Shown: positions 1 to 13,800 of the stretch, piece by piece
Position numbering within the stretch: the stretch's first letter is position 1
Layout of the letters: every line of letters begins with the position of its first letter
Translations under genes and position numbers: made by a program
The notes under the pieces: model-generated
Told to the model about the DNA's origin: nothing
Seen by the model: only the letters and a program-made list of their open reading frames with translations
The model's database searches: none
Source of the DNA: Vibrio sp. SCSIO 43135
GTDB taxonomy: Bacteria > Pseudomonadota > Gammaproteobacteria > Enterobacterales > Vibrionaceae
DNA: 64,000 nt
Direction of reading: 5' to 3'
NCBI RefSeq assembly: GCF_023716665.1
Contig: NZ_CP071859.1
Span: 1,798,001 to 1,862,000 of the forward strand

Positions 1-290
1 ACTATGAGCTTCTTTGGAATATCGGCTCGAACGATGGCTATTTACATCTCGTCGGTATCATGCAGAAGTTTGTTGACCAAGCGATCTCAGCTAATACCAA
101 CTACGACCCAAGTGTATACGACAGTGGTAAGGTTCCAATGAAGAAGCTGCTTCAAGACCTTCTTACTGCCTATAAATACGGCGTGAAGACACTGTACTAC
201 CACAACACTCGTGATGGTGCGAAAGATGAGCAATCTGGAGCGGTAGCCGTTCAAGAAGATGATTGCGCTGGCGGCGGTTGTAAGATTTAA
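1..290 (+). CDS. nrdA: Ribonucleoside-diphosphate reductase alpha subunit, C-terminal end (partial)
   Basis: This is the last 95 codons or so of the class Ia ribonucleotide reductase large subunit, which reduces ribonucleoside diphosphates to deoxyribonucleotides. The frame is open from base 3 and the true start lies before the window, so the ATG at 60 is internal. The C-terminus matches NrdA: the segment LYYHNTRDGA is followed by an acidic tail and CAGGGCKI. In E. coli the corresponding tail carries the two cysteines that pass electrons from thioredoxin or glutaredoxin to the active site. nrdB follows 76 bases later in the same direction, so the two subunits are presumably made from one transcript. 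Confidence 0.97.
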   Translation, partial: YELLWNIGSNDGYLHLVGIMQKFVDQAISANTNYDPSVYDSGKVPMKKLLQDLLTAYKYGVKTLYYHNTRDGAKDEQSGAVAVQEDDCAGGGCKI

Positions 291-323
291 TTCGACGCCA
301 ACAAACAGAATAATGATTTAAGT

Positions 324-345
324 GCCCTTCTCGAGAGAGAGGGGC
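324..345 (+). other. Stem-loop in the nrdA–nrdB spacer
   Basis: A nine-base-pair stem (GCCCTTCTC with GAGAGGGGC, one G-U pair) closes a GAGA loop, a GNRA-type tetraloop. It lies between the nrdA stop and the nrdB ribosome binding site. It is followed by CTTAAAAGG rather than a run of T, so it is not a normal terminator. It could be an mRNA-stabilising or subunit-balancing element; this is inference. Confidence 0.5.
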
Positions 346-366
346 TTAAAAGGAATTGAGGCATTT

Positions 367-1500
367 ATGGCTTACAGTACTTTTTCTCAAAACAAGAATG
401 ACCAACTCAAAGAACCAATGTTCCTAGGTCAATCAGTAAACGTTGCTCGTTACGACCAACAGAAATTTGAAATTTTCGAAAAGCTAATCGAAAAGCAGCT
501 TTCTTTCTTCTGGCGTCCAGAAGAAGTTGACGTATCTAGCGACCGTATCGACTACAACAAGCTTCCTGAGCATGAAAAGCACATTTTCATCTCTAACTTG
601 AAGTATCAAACGCTGCTAGATTCAATCCAAGGCCGTAGCCCTAACGTTGCTCTACTTCCACTGGTATCTCTACCTGAAGTAGAAACTTGGATTGAAACAT
701 GGTCATTCTCAGAAACGATTCACTCTCGCTCATACACGCACATCATTCGTAACATCGTAAATGATCCTGCTATTGTGTTTGACGACATCGTAGAGAACGA
801 GCATATCCTTAAGCGTGCAAAAGACATTGCACACTACTACGACGACCTAATTCAGCTAACTAACGACTACCACCGTTACGGTGAAGGTACACACGAACTG
901 AATGGCGAAACAGTGACTGTTAGCCTGAATGATCTGAAGAAGAAACTGTACCTATGTCTGATGTCAGTGAACGCACTTGAAGCTATTCGCTTCTATGTAA
1001 GCTTTGCGTGTTCATTTGCTTTCGCTGAGCGTGAGCTAATGGAAGGTAACGCGAAGATCATCAAGCTAATTGCACGTGATGAAGCACTACACCTAACAGG
1101 TACTCAGCATATGCTGAACCTACTTCGCAATGGTCAAGACGACTTCTCATTCATGCAAATTGCAGAAGAATGTAAGCAGGAATGTTTCGACCTGTTTAAA
1201 GAAGCAGCAGAGCAAGAAAAAGAATGGGCAGAATACCTATTCAAAGACGGTTCAATGATCGGCCTTAACAAAGACATCCTGTGTCAATACGTTGAGTACA
1301 TTACCAACGTTCGTATGCAGGCTGTAGGTTTAGGTACGGCTTACCCAGAAGCGACTTCTAACCCAATCCCTTGGATTAACGCTTGGTTATCTTCTGATAA
1401 CGTACAGGTTGCTCCACAAGAAGCGGAAATCAGCTCTTACCTAGTAGGCCAAATCGATAACGAAATTAACGCGGATGACTTCGAGGGCTTCGAACTGTAA
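367..1500 (+). CDS. nrdB: Ribonucleoside-diphosphate reductase beta subunit (R2)
   Basis: This is the 377-residue small subunit of class Ia ribonucleotide reductase, which holds the di-iron centre and tyrosyl radical used by NrdA. The sequence is nearly collinear with E. coli NrdB (376 residues) from [19 protein letters not shown] to the C-terminus. The iron-ligand segments [18 protein letters not shown] and [14 protein letters not shown] are visible. A frame-open GTG at 322 would add 15 residues absent from the family and would put the spacer stem-loop inside the gene. The ATG at 367, preceded by a GAGG five bases upstream, is therefore the start. Its stop overlaps the start of yfaE. Confidence 0.98.
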   Translation: MAYSTFSQNKNDQLKEPMFLGQSVNVARYDQQKFEIFEKLIEKQLSFFWRPEEVDVSSDRIDYNKLPEHEKHIFISNLKYQTLLDSIQGRSPNVALLPLVSLPEVETWIETWSFSETIHSRSYTHIIRNIVNDPAIVFDDIVENEHILKRAKDIAHYYDDLIQLTNDYHRYGEGTHELNGETVTVSLNDLKKKLYLCLMSVNALEAIRFYVSFACSFAFAERELMEGNAKIIKLIARDEALHLTGTQHMLNLLRNGQDDFSFMQIAEECKQECFDLFKEAAEQEKEWAEYLFKDGSMIGLNKDILCQYVEYITNVRMQAVGLGTAYPEATSNPIPWINAWLSSDNVQVAPQEAEISSYLVGQIDNEINADDFEGFEL

Positions 1501-1778
1501 TGCCAACGATAAAAATCAACACGCTCACAGCGATTGAGTCTAACCCATCAAACACTCTGTTAGAAACAATGGAGAATGCTGGATTGGAGCCAGAGTATAA
1601 CTGCCGAGATGGCCACTGTGGTGCTTGTCGTTGTACTTTGAAATCAGGTGAAGTCGAGTATGTTGGTTTTGCTATGGCATATACACAAGGCGACGAAATC
1701 CTTCCGTGTATTTGTAAAGCCAAAAGTGACATTGAGCTTGAGAATGTCAGCTACCGTTTGAAAGAAAAACGAGCTTAG
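1500..1778 (+). CDS. yfaE: YfaE-type 2Fe-2S ferredoxin
   Basis: A 92-residue plant-type [2Fe-2S] ferredoxin. The cluster ligands are visible as C-x4-C-x2-C (NCRDGHCGACRC) near residues 35–45 and a fourth Cys in LPCIC near residue 70. In E. coli YfaE is encoded after nrdB and helps maintain and repair the di-iron tyrosyl radical of NrdB; the same role is expected here. The start codon overlaps the nrdB stop (TAATG), which indicates translational coupling. A strong terminator follows 25 bases after the stop. Confidence 0.93.
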   Translation: MPTIKINTLTAIESNPSNTLLETMENAGLEPEYNCRDGHCGACRCTLKSGEVEYVGFAMAYTQGDEILPCICKAKSDIELENVSYRLKEKRA

Positions 1779-1803
1779 CTATCTTGCTATACAAATAGAT
1801 AAT

Positions 1804-1833
1804 AAAAAGACCAGCCATCGAGCTGGTCTTTTT
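1804..1833. terminator. Bidirectional rho-independent terminator
   Basis: A 12-bp perfect stem, AAAAAGACCAGC paired with GCTGGTCTTTTT, has a six-base loop. A-run and T-run flanks make it work in both directions. It ends nrdA–nrdB–yfaE on the + strand and the giant adhesin gene on the - strand, whose stop is 59 bases away. Confidence 0.9.
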
Positions 1834-1891
1834 CATGATCGAATACAACAAGCAAATCAGGGAGGCGTCCCTTGCCCCCACTAATAATTCA

Positions 1892-4800
1892 CTACATGTT
1901 TTCATCAATATTGTTATAGTCGTTTCCACTGCCCCCATGGTCGAGGTTATCAAAGCTAGAACTATCGTCCATGACATCTACCCCAACATTGGTGTTATCT
2001 CCGAGTGTCCAATCCCCTCCTTGCTCTTGACCATTTGATAATGTATCTGCATTGCCAGTGGCTCCATTTGATTGCATTGCATACTGCTCATCAACTTCTA
2101 TAGTGACTTCTCCATGAGCGTTTGGAACCGTATTACCAATGTCATCAAGCCCTTGGAATTGAACATTACTGGTTCCCTCGAACTGTTCATCCAGAGAAAT
2201 AGAAATTGGCTGAGATAAATCACCAGAGACGACATAGCTTCCATCACCTCCAGAAAGCGCGTTCTCTATACTTGCACCTTCTGGCAATCCACTCACTTCA
2301 ACTTGAGCTACTCCTTCTATACCGCTAACATCTTCGGGAATAGATACATTAGCAACGTCGCCTGGAGCAACCGTCACATCAGCGGTCTCTTCAGTATCAG
2401 GTTCTGATCTGTCGACGATAATCTCGTCACTCGCAGAAGACTCTAATGAGTCAGAGCCTGCCTCATCTTGCTCTGCAACACTAGCTGCTGTTTCAGCATC
2501 AGTTGCTACTTCTATATTGAGATCATGCTGACTTGTCTCTCCATTGAGTACCGTTTCGGCACTCAATGCGAGATCACCATCGAAGCTTTCATCCGGCCAG
2601 AAAGTCCAAGAACCGTCGCTATTTTCAATGACAGTACCATCTTCACCGGTATGCTCAAGCGCTGTAACTTCTGAACCATCGGACAATCCAATCGCATCTA
2701 GAATCGTCTCTTGATCTAACACTAAAGAGCCATCTTCAGACAACGACAGGCCTTGCTCCTCCTCAGCTACGTTAATATTAAAGTGACTTCTCACGCTCTC
2801 TTGCCCATCCGTCGCGACAAAGCCAACGGTCGCTTCTCCGGAGAAACCCTCAGCAGGAGTAAACGTGTGATGCCCTTGTTGATCGGTTTCAAGCAACCCT
2901 TGCCCACCAATTAACTGCACTGACTCTATCGATAAGCTATCCCCTTGCAGATCATTCACGTTCGCTAACATATCCTGATCTGTAAAGTTAAGCGCGGCGC
3001 GATGCCCTACATCCACACTAGCGTTACCGCTAACGGATGGCGCTGTATCATTTTCCGCCTGAACCGCAACAGATGTTTGAGCGTCGATAATGTTGCCACC
3101 ATCATTCACTACGTAACCGAGGTCTGCTGTACCTTCAAAACCGTCAGCTGGTGAAAATGTCCATGTTCCGTCACCATTATCAACAATTTCACCTTGGCTT
3201 CTGTCTATCAAGTGAACATGTTCGATGTCACCTTCACTTGCATTTTCAGCCATCTCTAGCAAGTCTTCAGTTGTTAAAACTACACTCTCATCAGGCTGTG
3301 TTTGGAAGTCACCTGTAGCCTCTGTTGGAGTCGCCATAGCTTGAGACTGTTCATCTCCGTAATCAGCTGTTGTTGCTGTAACTGTAATGAAGAAATTACC
3401 GGAGAAATCTTCTGGAGGCGTAAGGGCTAACGAGTCGATATTCCATTCAGTGACATCAATATATTGCCCAGGCGCAGTAATGACCACTGTATGAGTACCG
3501 TCACTCACTTCGAATCCAACAGGGAACCCAGTAATAACCAAATTGGTCAATACTTCAGAAGAATCTAAAAGATCGACATTTAATCCGAGGTGTCCTGTAG
3601 AGTCTTCAGAGAAGACCAAAGGACCTTCATGATCTGTAGTGATTACCGCACCATCAGCTACTGGGCGAACAAACACCGGCACATCAAGGCTAGTCTCAAA
3701 CTCACCATCACTAACAACGACCTGCATACCCGACGTACCCGCGAAGTCGCCAGTTGGGGTAAACGTCCAAGTACCATCACCGTTATCTTCGAGGCTTCCG
3801 CCATCCTCCCCGTCAGGCATGATAATTCGTGACACAACGAGGTTGTCAGTATCAATATCACCAAACAGATCAAGCATGTCATCAGCGTTGAACGTAAATG
3901 CGCCATCCTCATGGGTAGTTAAGTGAGCGTTTCCTTCGTTAAATGGAGCGTCATTTACAGGAATAACATCGACATTGATTGAACCTTCTACGGTTTCTGT
4001 TCCATCTGATATTTCATACGCAAGGTCGATCATGCCATTGAAATCAGCTGGAGCGATAAGATGGTACATACCATCAGCTTGAGGCTGTAAAGTAGCGTTC
4101 TGAGGCTGGCGAACTGACAAGCTTTCCAAAGATAAGTCGTCCCCATCCAAATCAGAAGCATTTGCCAGAATAAACGCGGGGTCAATAACGAGAACCTGAT
4201 CTTCTTCACCATTGATTTCTAAGGTAGGAGCTACTGGAGCATCATTAACAGCGACTACATCTATGCCAGCTGTCGTCTCAGAGGTCGCTCCGCCTTCGTC
4301 AGCTATAGTCACTTCTAAGCTGATTTGACCATTAAAGTTTTCTGCCGGTGTAAAGGTGTAAGTTCCATCCTCATTTGCAACAAAGTCACCATCATTTCCT
4401 GTGTAAGAAACATCAGCAACGCTGACTGCCCCTTCTACGTCGCTAGAGTTGGCGAGAAGCTGAGCCTCAGTCATCGTGATCGAACCATCTTCTTCAACAC
4501 TGTAGCTGGTAGCTCCAGCTATCGGAGCATCATTCACTTCCTTAACTGTTATGCCAATACTCGCATCAGTAACCTGAGTACCATCACTCACACCATAATC
4601 TAATTGAACCTCTCCATTGAAGTTTTCATTTGGTGCAAAGCTATAAGTCCCATCACCATTGTCCGTGAATACGCCATCTGTTCCGGTGTAATTTACTGAT
4701 GAAACCGTTAGCTCATCACCATCAATATCCGAAGCACCTTGTAGCAAGTCTTGGTTAGTGATGGTGATGATTCCGTCTTCATCCATCTCAAACTGATGAT

Positions 4801-7800
4801 CTAGCGCGATAGCAACGTCATTAACCGGATTAACTGTTAAGTCGCCCGTCGCTTGAATCGTGTCGGTACCATCAGTGATATCAAACTGCATGGTGATATC
4901 GCCGTTGAAGTCCGCATCCGGCGTGATGGTGAAGCTGCCATCGTCGTTGGCTTCAACCGTTGCGTTTCCATCCACAGTTAAGTTCGATGCAGTCAGGTCA
5001 TCGCCTTCAACATCACTTGAACCCGCAAGAAGCTGCTCTTGCGAAATGGTGATCGAGCCATCTTCGTTGACGGTGTACGCTTGCTCACCTTGCACTGGTG
5101 CATCGTTGATTGGCAGAACATCAATCTCTGCCGTAGTTGAAGCGGTAGCGCCCTCTTCATCGACTACCACCACATCCAAACTCACATCGCCATCGAAGTT
5201 TTGGTTTGGCGCAAAGCTAAAGGTGCCATCACCATTGTCGGTTAAGATACCGTCACTGCCTGTGTAGGTAACACTATCCAGCACGACATCACCTTCGATG
5301 TCTGAGGCGTTCGCTAGAAGCTGATCTGCACTGAACGTAAGGACTTCATCTTCATTAACGGTGTAAGCCGTTGAGCCCGCAACCGGTGGATCGTTTTCTG
5401 GTGTGACTGACACATCAATGTTGGCTTCTACCGTATCCGTACCATCAGATACTTCAAAGCTGAACTGTACATCACCATTGAAGTTTTCGTTCGGTGCAAA
5501 GCTGTAGCTGCCATCACCGTTGTCGGTTAATACACCATCAGTGTCTGTGTAGCTGATGCTTTCCACACTCAGGTTGTCACCATCAATGTCGGTTGCCCCT
5601 TCAAGCAGGTCAGCATCGGTAAAGTTTAACGTGCCATCTTCGGCGATGGTGAACGCTTGGTCTTGCGGCTGAGGCAGGTCGTTAATCGGGTTAACTGTTA
5701 AATCACCCGTCGCTTGAATCGTGTCAGTGCCATCGGTGATATCAAACTGCATGGTGATATCGCCGTTGAAGTCCGCATCTGGCGTGATGGTGAAGCTGCC
5801 ATCGTCGTTGGCTTCAACCGTCGCATTGCCATCGACGGTTAGGTTCGATGCAGTCAGGTCATCGCCTTCAACATCACTTGAGTCGGCAAGAAGCTGGTCT
5901 TGTGAGATAGTAATCGAGCCGTCTTCGTTGACCGTGTAGGCTTGCTCACCTTGGACTGGTGCATCGTTGATTGGTAGGACATCGATATCAGCAGTTGTAG
6001 TTGCCGTCGCGCCTTCTTCATCGACGACCACCACATCTAAACTCACATCGCCATCGAAGTTTTGGTTCGGTGCGAAGCTGAATGTACCATCACCATTGTC
6101 GGTTAAAATACCGTCGTTACCTGAGTAGCTGACGTCTTGAAGACTCACATCGCCTTCCACATCGGACGCGTTCGCCACTAGCTGCTCAGCACTAAACGTC
6201 AGTACTTCGTCTTCGTTCACTGTGTACGAGGTCGAGCCCGCAATCGGTGGATCGTTCTCTGGTGTCACGGACACATCAATGTTCGCTTCGACCGTATCGG
6301 TACCATCAGACACTTCAAAGCTGAACTGCAAGTCACCATTGAAGTTCTCGTTTGGTGCGAAGCTGTAGCTACCATCACCGTTGTCGGTCAACACACCATC
6401 GGTACCGGTGTAGCTGATGCTTTCAACGTTGAGGTTATCACCATCAATATCGGTGGCCCCTGTTAGCAGGTCTGCATCAGTAAAGTTCAGCGTGCCATCT
6501 TCGGCGATGGTAAACGCTTGGTCTTGTGGTTGAGGCAGATCGTTAACCGGATTAACCGTTAGATCGCCCGTCGCTTGAATCGTGTCAGTGCCATCGGTGA
6601 TATCAAACTGCATTGAGATATCGCCGTTAAAGTTGGCATCTGGCGTGATGGTAAAGCTGCCATCTTCGTTCGCTTCAACCGTTGCGTTTCCATCCACAGT
6701 CAGGTTCGATGCACTTAAGTCATCACCTTCGACATCACTTGAACCCGCAAGAAGCTGCTCTTGTGAAATGGTAATCGAACCATCTTCGTTAACGGTGTAA
6801 GCCTGCTCCCCTTGAACCGGTGCATCGTTGATTGGTAGAACATCAATCTCTGCGGTGGTTGAGACTGTTGCACCCTCTTCATCGACCACAACAACATCAA
6901 GACTCACATCGCCATCGAAGTTTTGGTTTGGCGCAAAGCTGAATGTGCCATCACCATTGTCGGTTAAGATACCGTCGCTACCAGTGTAAAGCACGCTATC
7001 CACCGCCACTTCACCTTCAATGTCAGATGCATTGGCTAATAGCTGCTCTGCACTGAATGTCAGCACTTCATCTTCGCTCACGGTGTACGAGGTCGAGCCC
7101 GCAACCGGTGGATCGTTCTCCGGTGTCACGGACACATCAATGTTCGCTGCAACCGTGTCGGTACCATCTGATACTTCAAAGCTGAACTGTACGTCACCAT
7201 TGAAGTTCTCGTTTGGCGCGAAGCTGTAGCTGCCATCACCGTTGTCGGTCAATACGCCGTCAGTGCCGGTGTAGCTGATGCTTTCGACGCTGAGGTTATC
7301 GCCATCAATGTCGGTGGCACCGGTTAGCAGGTCAGCATCGGTAAAGTTCAGCGTACCATCTTCCGTGATGGTGAACGCTTGGTCTTGCGGTTGAGGCAGG
7401 TCATTAACCGGATTAACCGTTAAGTCACCCGTCGCTTGAATGGTGTCCGTGCCATCAGTGATATCAAACTGCATGGTGATATCGCCGTTGAAATCGGCAT
7501 CTGGCGTAATGGTGAAGCTGCCATCGTCATTCGCTTCTACTGTGGCATTGCCATCCACAGTTAGGTTCGATGCGCTTAAGTCATCACCTTCGACATCACT
7601 TGAACCTGCAAGCAATTGCTCTTGCGAAATGGTAATCGAACCGTCTTCGTTAACGGTGTAAGCCTGCTCCCCTTGAACCGGTGCATCGTTAATTGACAGG
7701 ACATCAATGTCGGCAGTTGTAGTCGCCGTCGCGCCTTCTTCGTCGACGACCACCACATCAAGGCTGACATCACCATCGAAGTTTTGGTTCGGCGCAAAGC

Positions 7801-10800
7801 TGAATGTGCCGTCACCATTGTCGGTTAAGATACCGTCACTACCTGAGTAAGAAACGCTATCCACCGCCACTTCACCTTCAATGTCAGACGCATTGGCTAG
7901 TAGCTGCTCAGCACTGAACGTTAGCACTTCATCTTCGTTCACGGTGTATGAAGTAGAGCCAGCCACCGGTGGATCGTTTTCTGGTGTCACGGATACATCA
8001 ATGTTCGCTTCAACAGTATCCGTACCGTCCGATACTTCAAAGCTGAACTGCACGTCACCATTGAAATTCTCGTTTGGTGCGAAGCTGTAGCTGCCATCAC
8101 CGTTGTCAGTCAATACACCGTCAGTGCCGGTGTAGCTGATGCTTTCCACACTGAGGTTATCACCATCAATGTCGGTAGCACCTTCAAGCAGGTCAGCATC
8201 GGTGAAGTTCAGCGTACCATCTTCGGCAATAGTGAACGCTTGGTCTTGTGGCTGAGGCAGGTCATTAACAGGATTAACCGTTAAATCACCCGTCGCTTGA
8301 ATGGTGTCAGTGCCATCGGTGATATCAAACTGCATTGAGATATCGCCGTTGAAATCGGCATCCGGCGTGATAGTAAAGCTGCCATCATCATTGGCTTCAA
8401 CTGTCGCATTGCCATCCACAGTCAGGTTCGATGCGCTTAGGTCATCGCCTTCCACATCACTTGAACCCGCAAGAAGCTGGTCTTGTGAGATAGTAATCGA
8501 GCCATCTTCGTTGACCGTGTAGGCTTGCGCACCCTGCACCGGTACATCGTTGATTGGTAGAACATCAATCTCTGCGGTGGTTGAGACCGTCGCACCCTCT
8601 TCATCCACCACAACAACATCCAGGCTAACGTCACCAACGAAGTTTTGGTTTGGTGCGAAGCTAAACGTTCCGTCGCCATTGTCAGTTAAGATACCGTCTG
8701 TGCCAGAGTAAGAAACATCGCTAACGGATACATCACCTTCAATGTCTGAGCTATTCGCAAGAAGTTGAGCATCAGAAATGGTAATTACGTTATCTTCGTC
8801 AACGCTGTAGGTTGTTGAACCAGCTACCGGTAAGTCATTAACGGCAATAACGTCTATGCCTGCGGTTGTTTCGGCCGTTGCACCATCTTCATCCATAACA
8901 GACACATCAAGGCTGATGTCGCCGTTAAAGTTTTCATTCGGCGAGAAGGTGTAAGTTCCATCACCGTTGTCAGTGAACACACCATCAGTGCCGCTGTAAG
9001 TGACATCGCTAACAAACACTTCCCCTTCAACATCTGAACTGTTCGCCAGCAGCTGTGCATCGCTCAGGGTAATGCTACCATCTTCTTCGACGCTGTAAGA
9101 AGTTGTGCCAGCAACTGGTACATCATTGATAGGCACAACTTGAACATCAATGTTCGCCGAGACCACATCTGTGCCATCGCTGACATCGTAAGTTAGGCCA
9201 ACGTTACCATTGAAGTTCTCATTTGGAGCAAAGGTGTAAGTGCCATCGCCATTATCCGTGAACACACCATCAGTGCCTTCATAGTTAACAGATTCTACTG
9301 ATAGGTCATCACCATCAATATCGGTTGCACCAGCCAGTAGCTGCTCATCAGTGAAGGTTAACGAGCCATCTTCATTAATGGAGTAGTCATGATCGTAGAT
9401 CACAGACAGGTCGTTGACCGCGGTGACAGTCACGTCAAGCTCAGCAGGAGTCACTCCACCATTACCATCATCTACGTTGTAGCTAATGGAGAATTCACCA
9501 TTGAAGTTCTCTTCTGGTGTAATGGTGTAGGTACCGTCACCATTGTCAGTGATCAGAGCGTTCTCGATTGAGATATCACCAACACTTGGTTCGTTACCAT
9601 CGGTATCGCCCAAATCACCATCTTCTTCGCCGATTAGCAATTCAGAGATATCAATACCATTCTCAGCCGCGAGCGCTTCTTCTGCAGTTGGTAAATCAAA
9701 TGCATTTTGACTACCTACATCTTGGCTTGGAACAATCACGCCGTTAACGATATCGAACACATGCCAGTGATCGCCTGATGGGTTATCTGGCAGCTCAGGG
9801 GTGAAGGTTTCAACTAACGTATCACCAACAAACACCTGAACTTGCACATCCTCAACACCATCTACATCCCAACTTCTGTTGGTGTAGTTGTGCACTGAAT
9901 AGTGCATGTCTGCATCTTGATAGTTTGGAATGGTTATAGTTTCAGGACCATGACCATTTACATCATCCACGTCTTGTTGAACTACGTTTCCTTCACCTAG
10001 GTCGTGGCTCATATCGCGGTAGTAGATATGGTCTAGCTCATTTCCATTCTCTGTATCGTATAGCCATAGGTGGTTATCCATATCTCGTGGACTTTCACCC
10101 CAGGTAACCACGATACGCATATCTGTTTCTTCAAGCACTTCAGATATTGCGGTCACGCCACCATTCACATCTTCGCCCGCAGGAACAAGGAAGCTGCTGG
10201 TAATTGAGCCTTCTTGCTCAATCGTCACCGTACCTTGGTCTACGACTGGTCCTGTAACTGTGTAATTACCAGAGTCATCTGTGACCGTGGTGTAGCTATT
10301 ACCCACACTGTCAGTCAACGTCACTTCAGCACCAGATACTGGATTACTAGTTTCAGCATCCAACACCGTACCCGTTACTGTAGTTTCATCTCCCTGCTCT
10401 CCAATAATTGCGGTCATGTCATCGTCTTCGATGTCAGTCGCGAATTGAAGCAGCTCTTCTTGAGTAATCGTGTACGAGCCATCTTCTTCAATGGTTATCG
10501 CTACATCAGCAGAGACAATTGGGGCGTCGTTTACCGGGTCAACCGTTAGTCCTAAGTTCGCTGCGATCGGTGTATCACCATCGCTAATGCTGTACGCCAC
10601 ATCAATGTAGCCATTGAAGTTTTCGCTTGGAGTAATTGAGAATGTGCCATTGCCATTATCGACAATGGTCGCATCGTCTCCCACCAAGGTTAGGTTAGAA
10701 GCTACAAGATCATCACCCTCAATATCTGCTGCATTCGCAAGTAACTGCTCCTGCGTGATAGTAATGGTGTTATCTTCGTCAACATTGGCATAAACATCAC

Positions 10801-13800
10801 CGCTGGTTGGCAGGTCGTTGACAGGGTTAACCGTTAAATCGCCGGTTGCTTGAATGGTATCGGTGCCATCAGTGATATCAAACTGCATGGCGATATCGCC
10901 GTTGAAGTCTGCATCTGGCGTGATAGTAAAGCTGCCATCTTCGTTCGCTTCAACCGTTGCGTTTCCATCCACAGTTAGGTTCGATGCGCTTAGATCATCG
11001 CCTTCGACATCACTTGAACCTGCAAGAAGCTGCTCTTGCGAAATGGTAATCGAGCCATCTTCGTTGACCGTGTACGCTTGCTCACCTTGGACTGGTGCAT
11101 CGTTGATTGGTAGAACATCAATATCAGCAGTTGTAATCGCGGTTGCGCCTTCTTCATCGACCACGACCACACCAAGGCTGACATCGCCATCGAAGTTTTG
11201 GTTTGGCGCAAAGCTGAATGTGCCATCACCATTATCGGTTAAGATACCGTCGTTACCTGAGTAGCTTACGTCTTGAAGACTCACATCGCCTTCTACATCG
11301 GACGCATTCGCCAATAGCTGCTCTGCACTGAAGGTCAGTACTTCGTCTTCATTCACTGTGTAAGACGTTGAGCCAGCAACTGGTGGATCATTTTCCGGAG
11401 TGACGGACACATCGATGTTGGCTTCAACCGTATCGGTACCATCGGACACTTCAAAGCTGAACTGCACGTCACCATTGAAGTTCTCGTTTGGCGCAAAGCT
11501 GTAGCTGCCATCGCCGTTGTCGGTCAACACACCATCGGTACCGGTGTAGCTGATGCTTTCAACGCTGAGGTTATCACCATCAATGTCGGTGGCACCTGTT
11601 AGCAGGTCTGCATCGGTGAAATTCAGTGTGCCATCTTCCGCGATAGTAAATGCTTGGTCTTGTGGCTGAGGCAAATCATTAACCGGATTAACCGTTAAGT
11701 CGCCCGTCGCTTGAATGGTGTCAGTGCCATCGGTGATATCAAACTGCATCGAGATATCGCCGTTGAAGTCTGCATCTGGCGTGATGGTAAAGCTACCATC
11801 TTCGCTCGCTTCGACCGTCGCATTGCCATCCACAGTTAGGTTCGATGCTGTCAGGTCATCGCCTTCGACATCATTTGAACCGGCAAGCAATTGGTCTTGC
11901 GAGATAGTAATCGAACCGTCTTCGTTAACCGTGTAAGCCTGCTCGCCTTGAACCGGTGCATCGTTGATTGGCAGTACATCGATGTCAGCAGTTGTGGTTG
12001 CCGTCGCGCCTTCTTCATCAACCACGACCACATCGAGGCTGACATCACCATCGAAGTTTTGGTTCGGTGCGAAGCTGAATGTGCCATCACCATTGTCGGT
12101 TAAGATACCGTCGTTACCTGAGTAAGTAACACTATCAACCGCTACTTCACCTTCGATATCTGAGGCATTGGCTAATAGCTGCTCTGCACTAAACATCAGT
12201 ACTTCATCTTCATTCACGGTGTATGAAGTAGAGCCTGCCACCGGTGGATCGTTTTCAGGTGTTACGGACACATCAATGTTCGCTTCAACCCTGTCGGTAC
12301 CATCTGATACTTCAAAGCTGAACTGCACGTCACCATTGAAGTTCTCGTTCGGCGCAAAACTGTAGCTGCCGTCACCGTTGTCAGTCAGTACGCCGTCAGT
12401 GCCGGTATAACTGATGCTTTCCACACTCAGGTTGTCACCATCAATATCGGTGGCACCTGTTAGGAGGTCTGCATCAGTGAAGTTCAGCGAGCCATCTTCG
12501 GCGATGGTAAATGTTTGGTCTTGTGGCTGAGGCAGGTCGTTAATAGGGTTAACCGTTAAGTCACCCGTAGCTTGAATGGTGTCAGTGCCATCGGTGATAT
12601 CAAACTGCATGGCGATATCACCGTTAAAGTCCGCTTCTGGCGTGATGGTGAAGCTGCCATCTTCGTTGGCTTCTACTGTCGCATTGCCATCCACAGTTAG
12701 GTTCGATGCGCTTAAGTCATCACCTTCCACATCACTTGAGCCTGCTAATAGCTGCTCTTGAGAGATAGTAATCGAGCCATCTTCATTAACCGTATACGCC
12801 TGCTCACCTTGGACTGGGACATCGTTAATTGGCAGTACACCAATCTCTGCGGTAGTTGAGGCCGTTGCGCCTTCTTCATCTACAACAACTACATCAAGGC
12901 TGACATCGCCATCGAAGTTTTGGTTCGGGGCGAAGCTAAACGTGCCATCGCCGTTGTCGGTTAAGATACCGTCATTGCCGGAGTAGCTTACGTCTTGAAG
13001 ACTCACATCGCCTTCTACATCAGAAGCGTTCGCCACTAGTTGTTCTGCACTGAACGTTAGCACTTCATCTTCATTAACGGTGTAAGCAGTTGAACCTGCC
13101 ACAGGTGGATCGTTCTCTGGTGTCACGGATACATCAATGTTCGCTTCAACCGTGTCGGTACCATCTGACACTTCAAAGCTGAACTGAACGTCACCATTGA
13201 AGTTTTCGTTTGGTGCAAAGCTGTAGCTGCCATCACCGTTATCGGTCAGTACGCCGTCAGTACCGGTGTAGCTGATGCTTTCCACGCTGAGATTATCACC
13301 GTCAATGTCAGTGGCACCATCAAGCAGGTCTGCATCGGTGAAGTTAAGAGTGCCATCCTCAGAGATGGTAAACGCTTTATCTTCAGGTTCCGGAAGGTCG
13401 TTTACTGGTGTAACAGTCAGTTCCAAGTTGGTTGATACAATATCGTCTCCATCTGAGACATCAAACGTGAACTGTACATCACCATTAAAGTCCGCATCTG
13501 GTGTAATGGTAAAGGTACCATCGCCATTCTCAGTAATGGTGACGTTCTCATCGTCCGTCACTAGATTGAGCGCCGTCAGCTGGTCACCATCTAAATCTCT
13601 CGCATTCTCAAGCAAGTCTGCCTGCGTGATGATGATAGAGCCATCTTCTTCTACCACAGCATCAACAGGCAATGCTTCTGGTGCGTGTTCAATGTGTGTG
13701 CCCGTTGCGTTGATGTAGATAGTTTGAGAAACCGTTTCTTCATCGCCATTAGACTGTTCAGTGGACGTTGCGGTGACCACAACTTCTAACTGTTCATCAA

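Noticed and set aside
322..366. Upstream GTG start for nrdB
   Set aside because: It would add residues not found in the family and put the spacer stem-loop in the coding region; the ATG at 367 has a good ribosome site.
1892..1950. RTX nonapeptide array at the C-terminus of the giant adhesin
   Set aside because: Only a single GGSGNDYNN-like match is present, which is not enough for a Ca2+ beta-roll.
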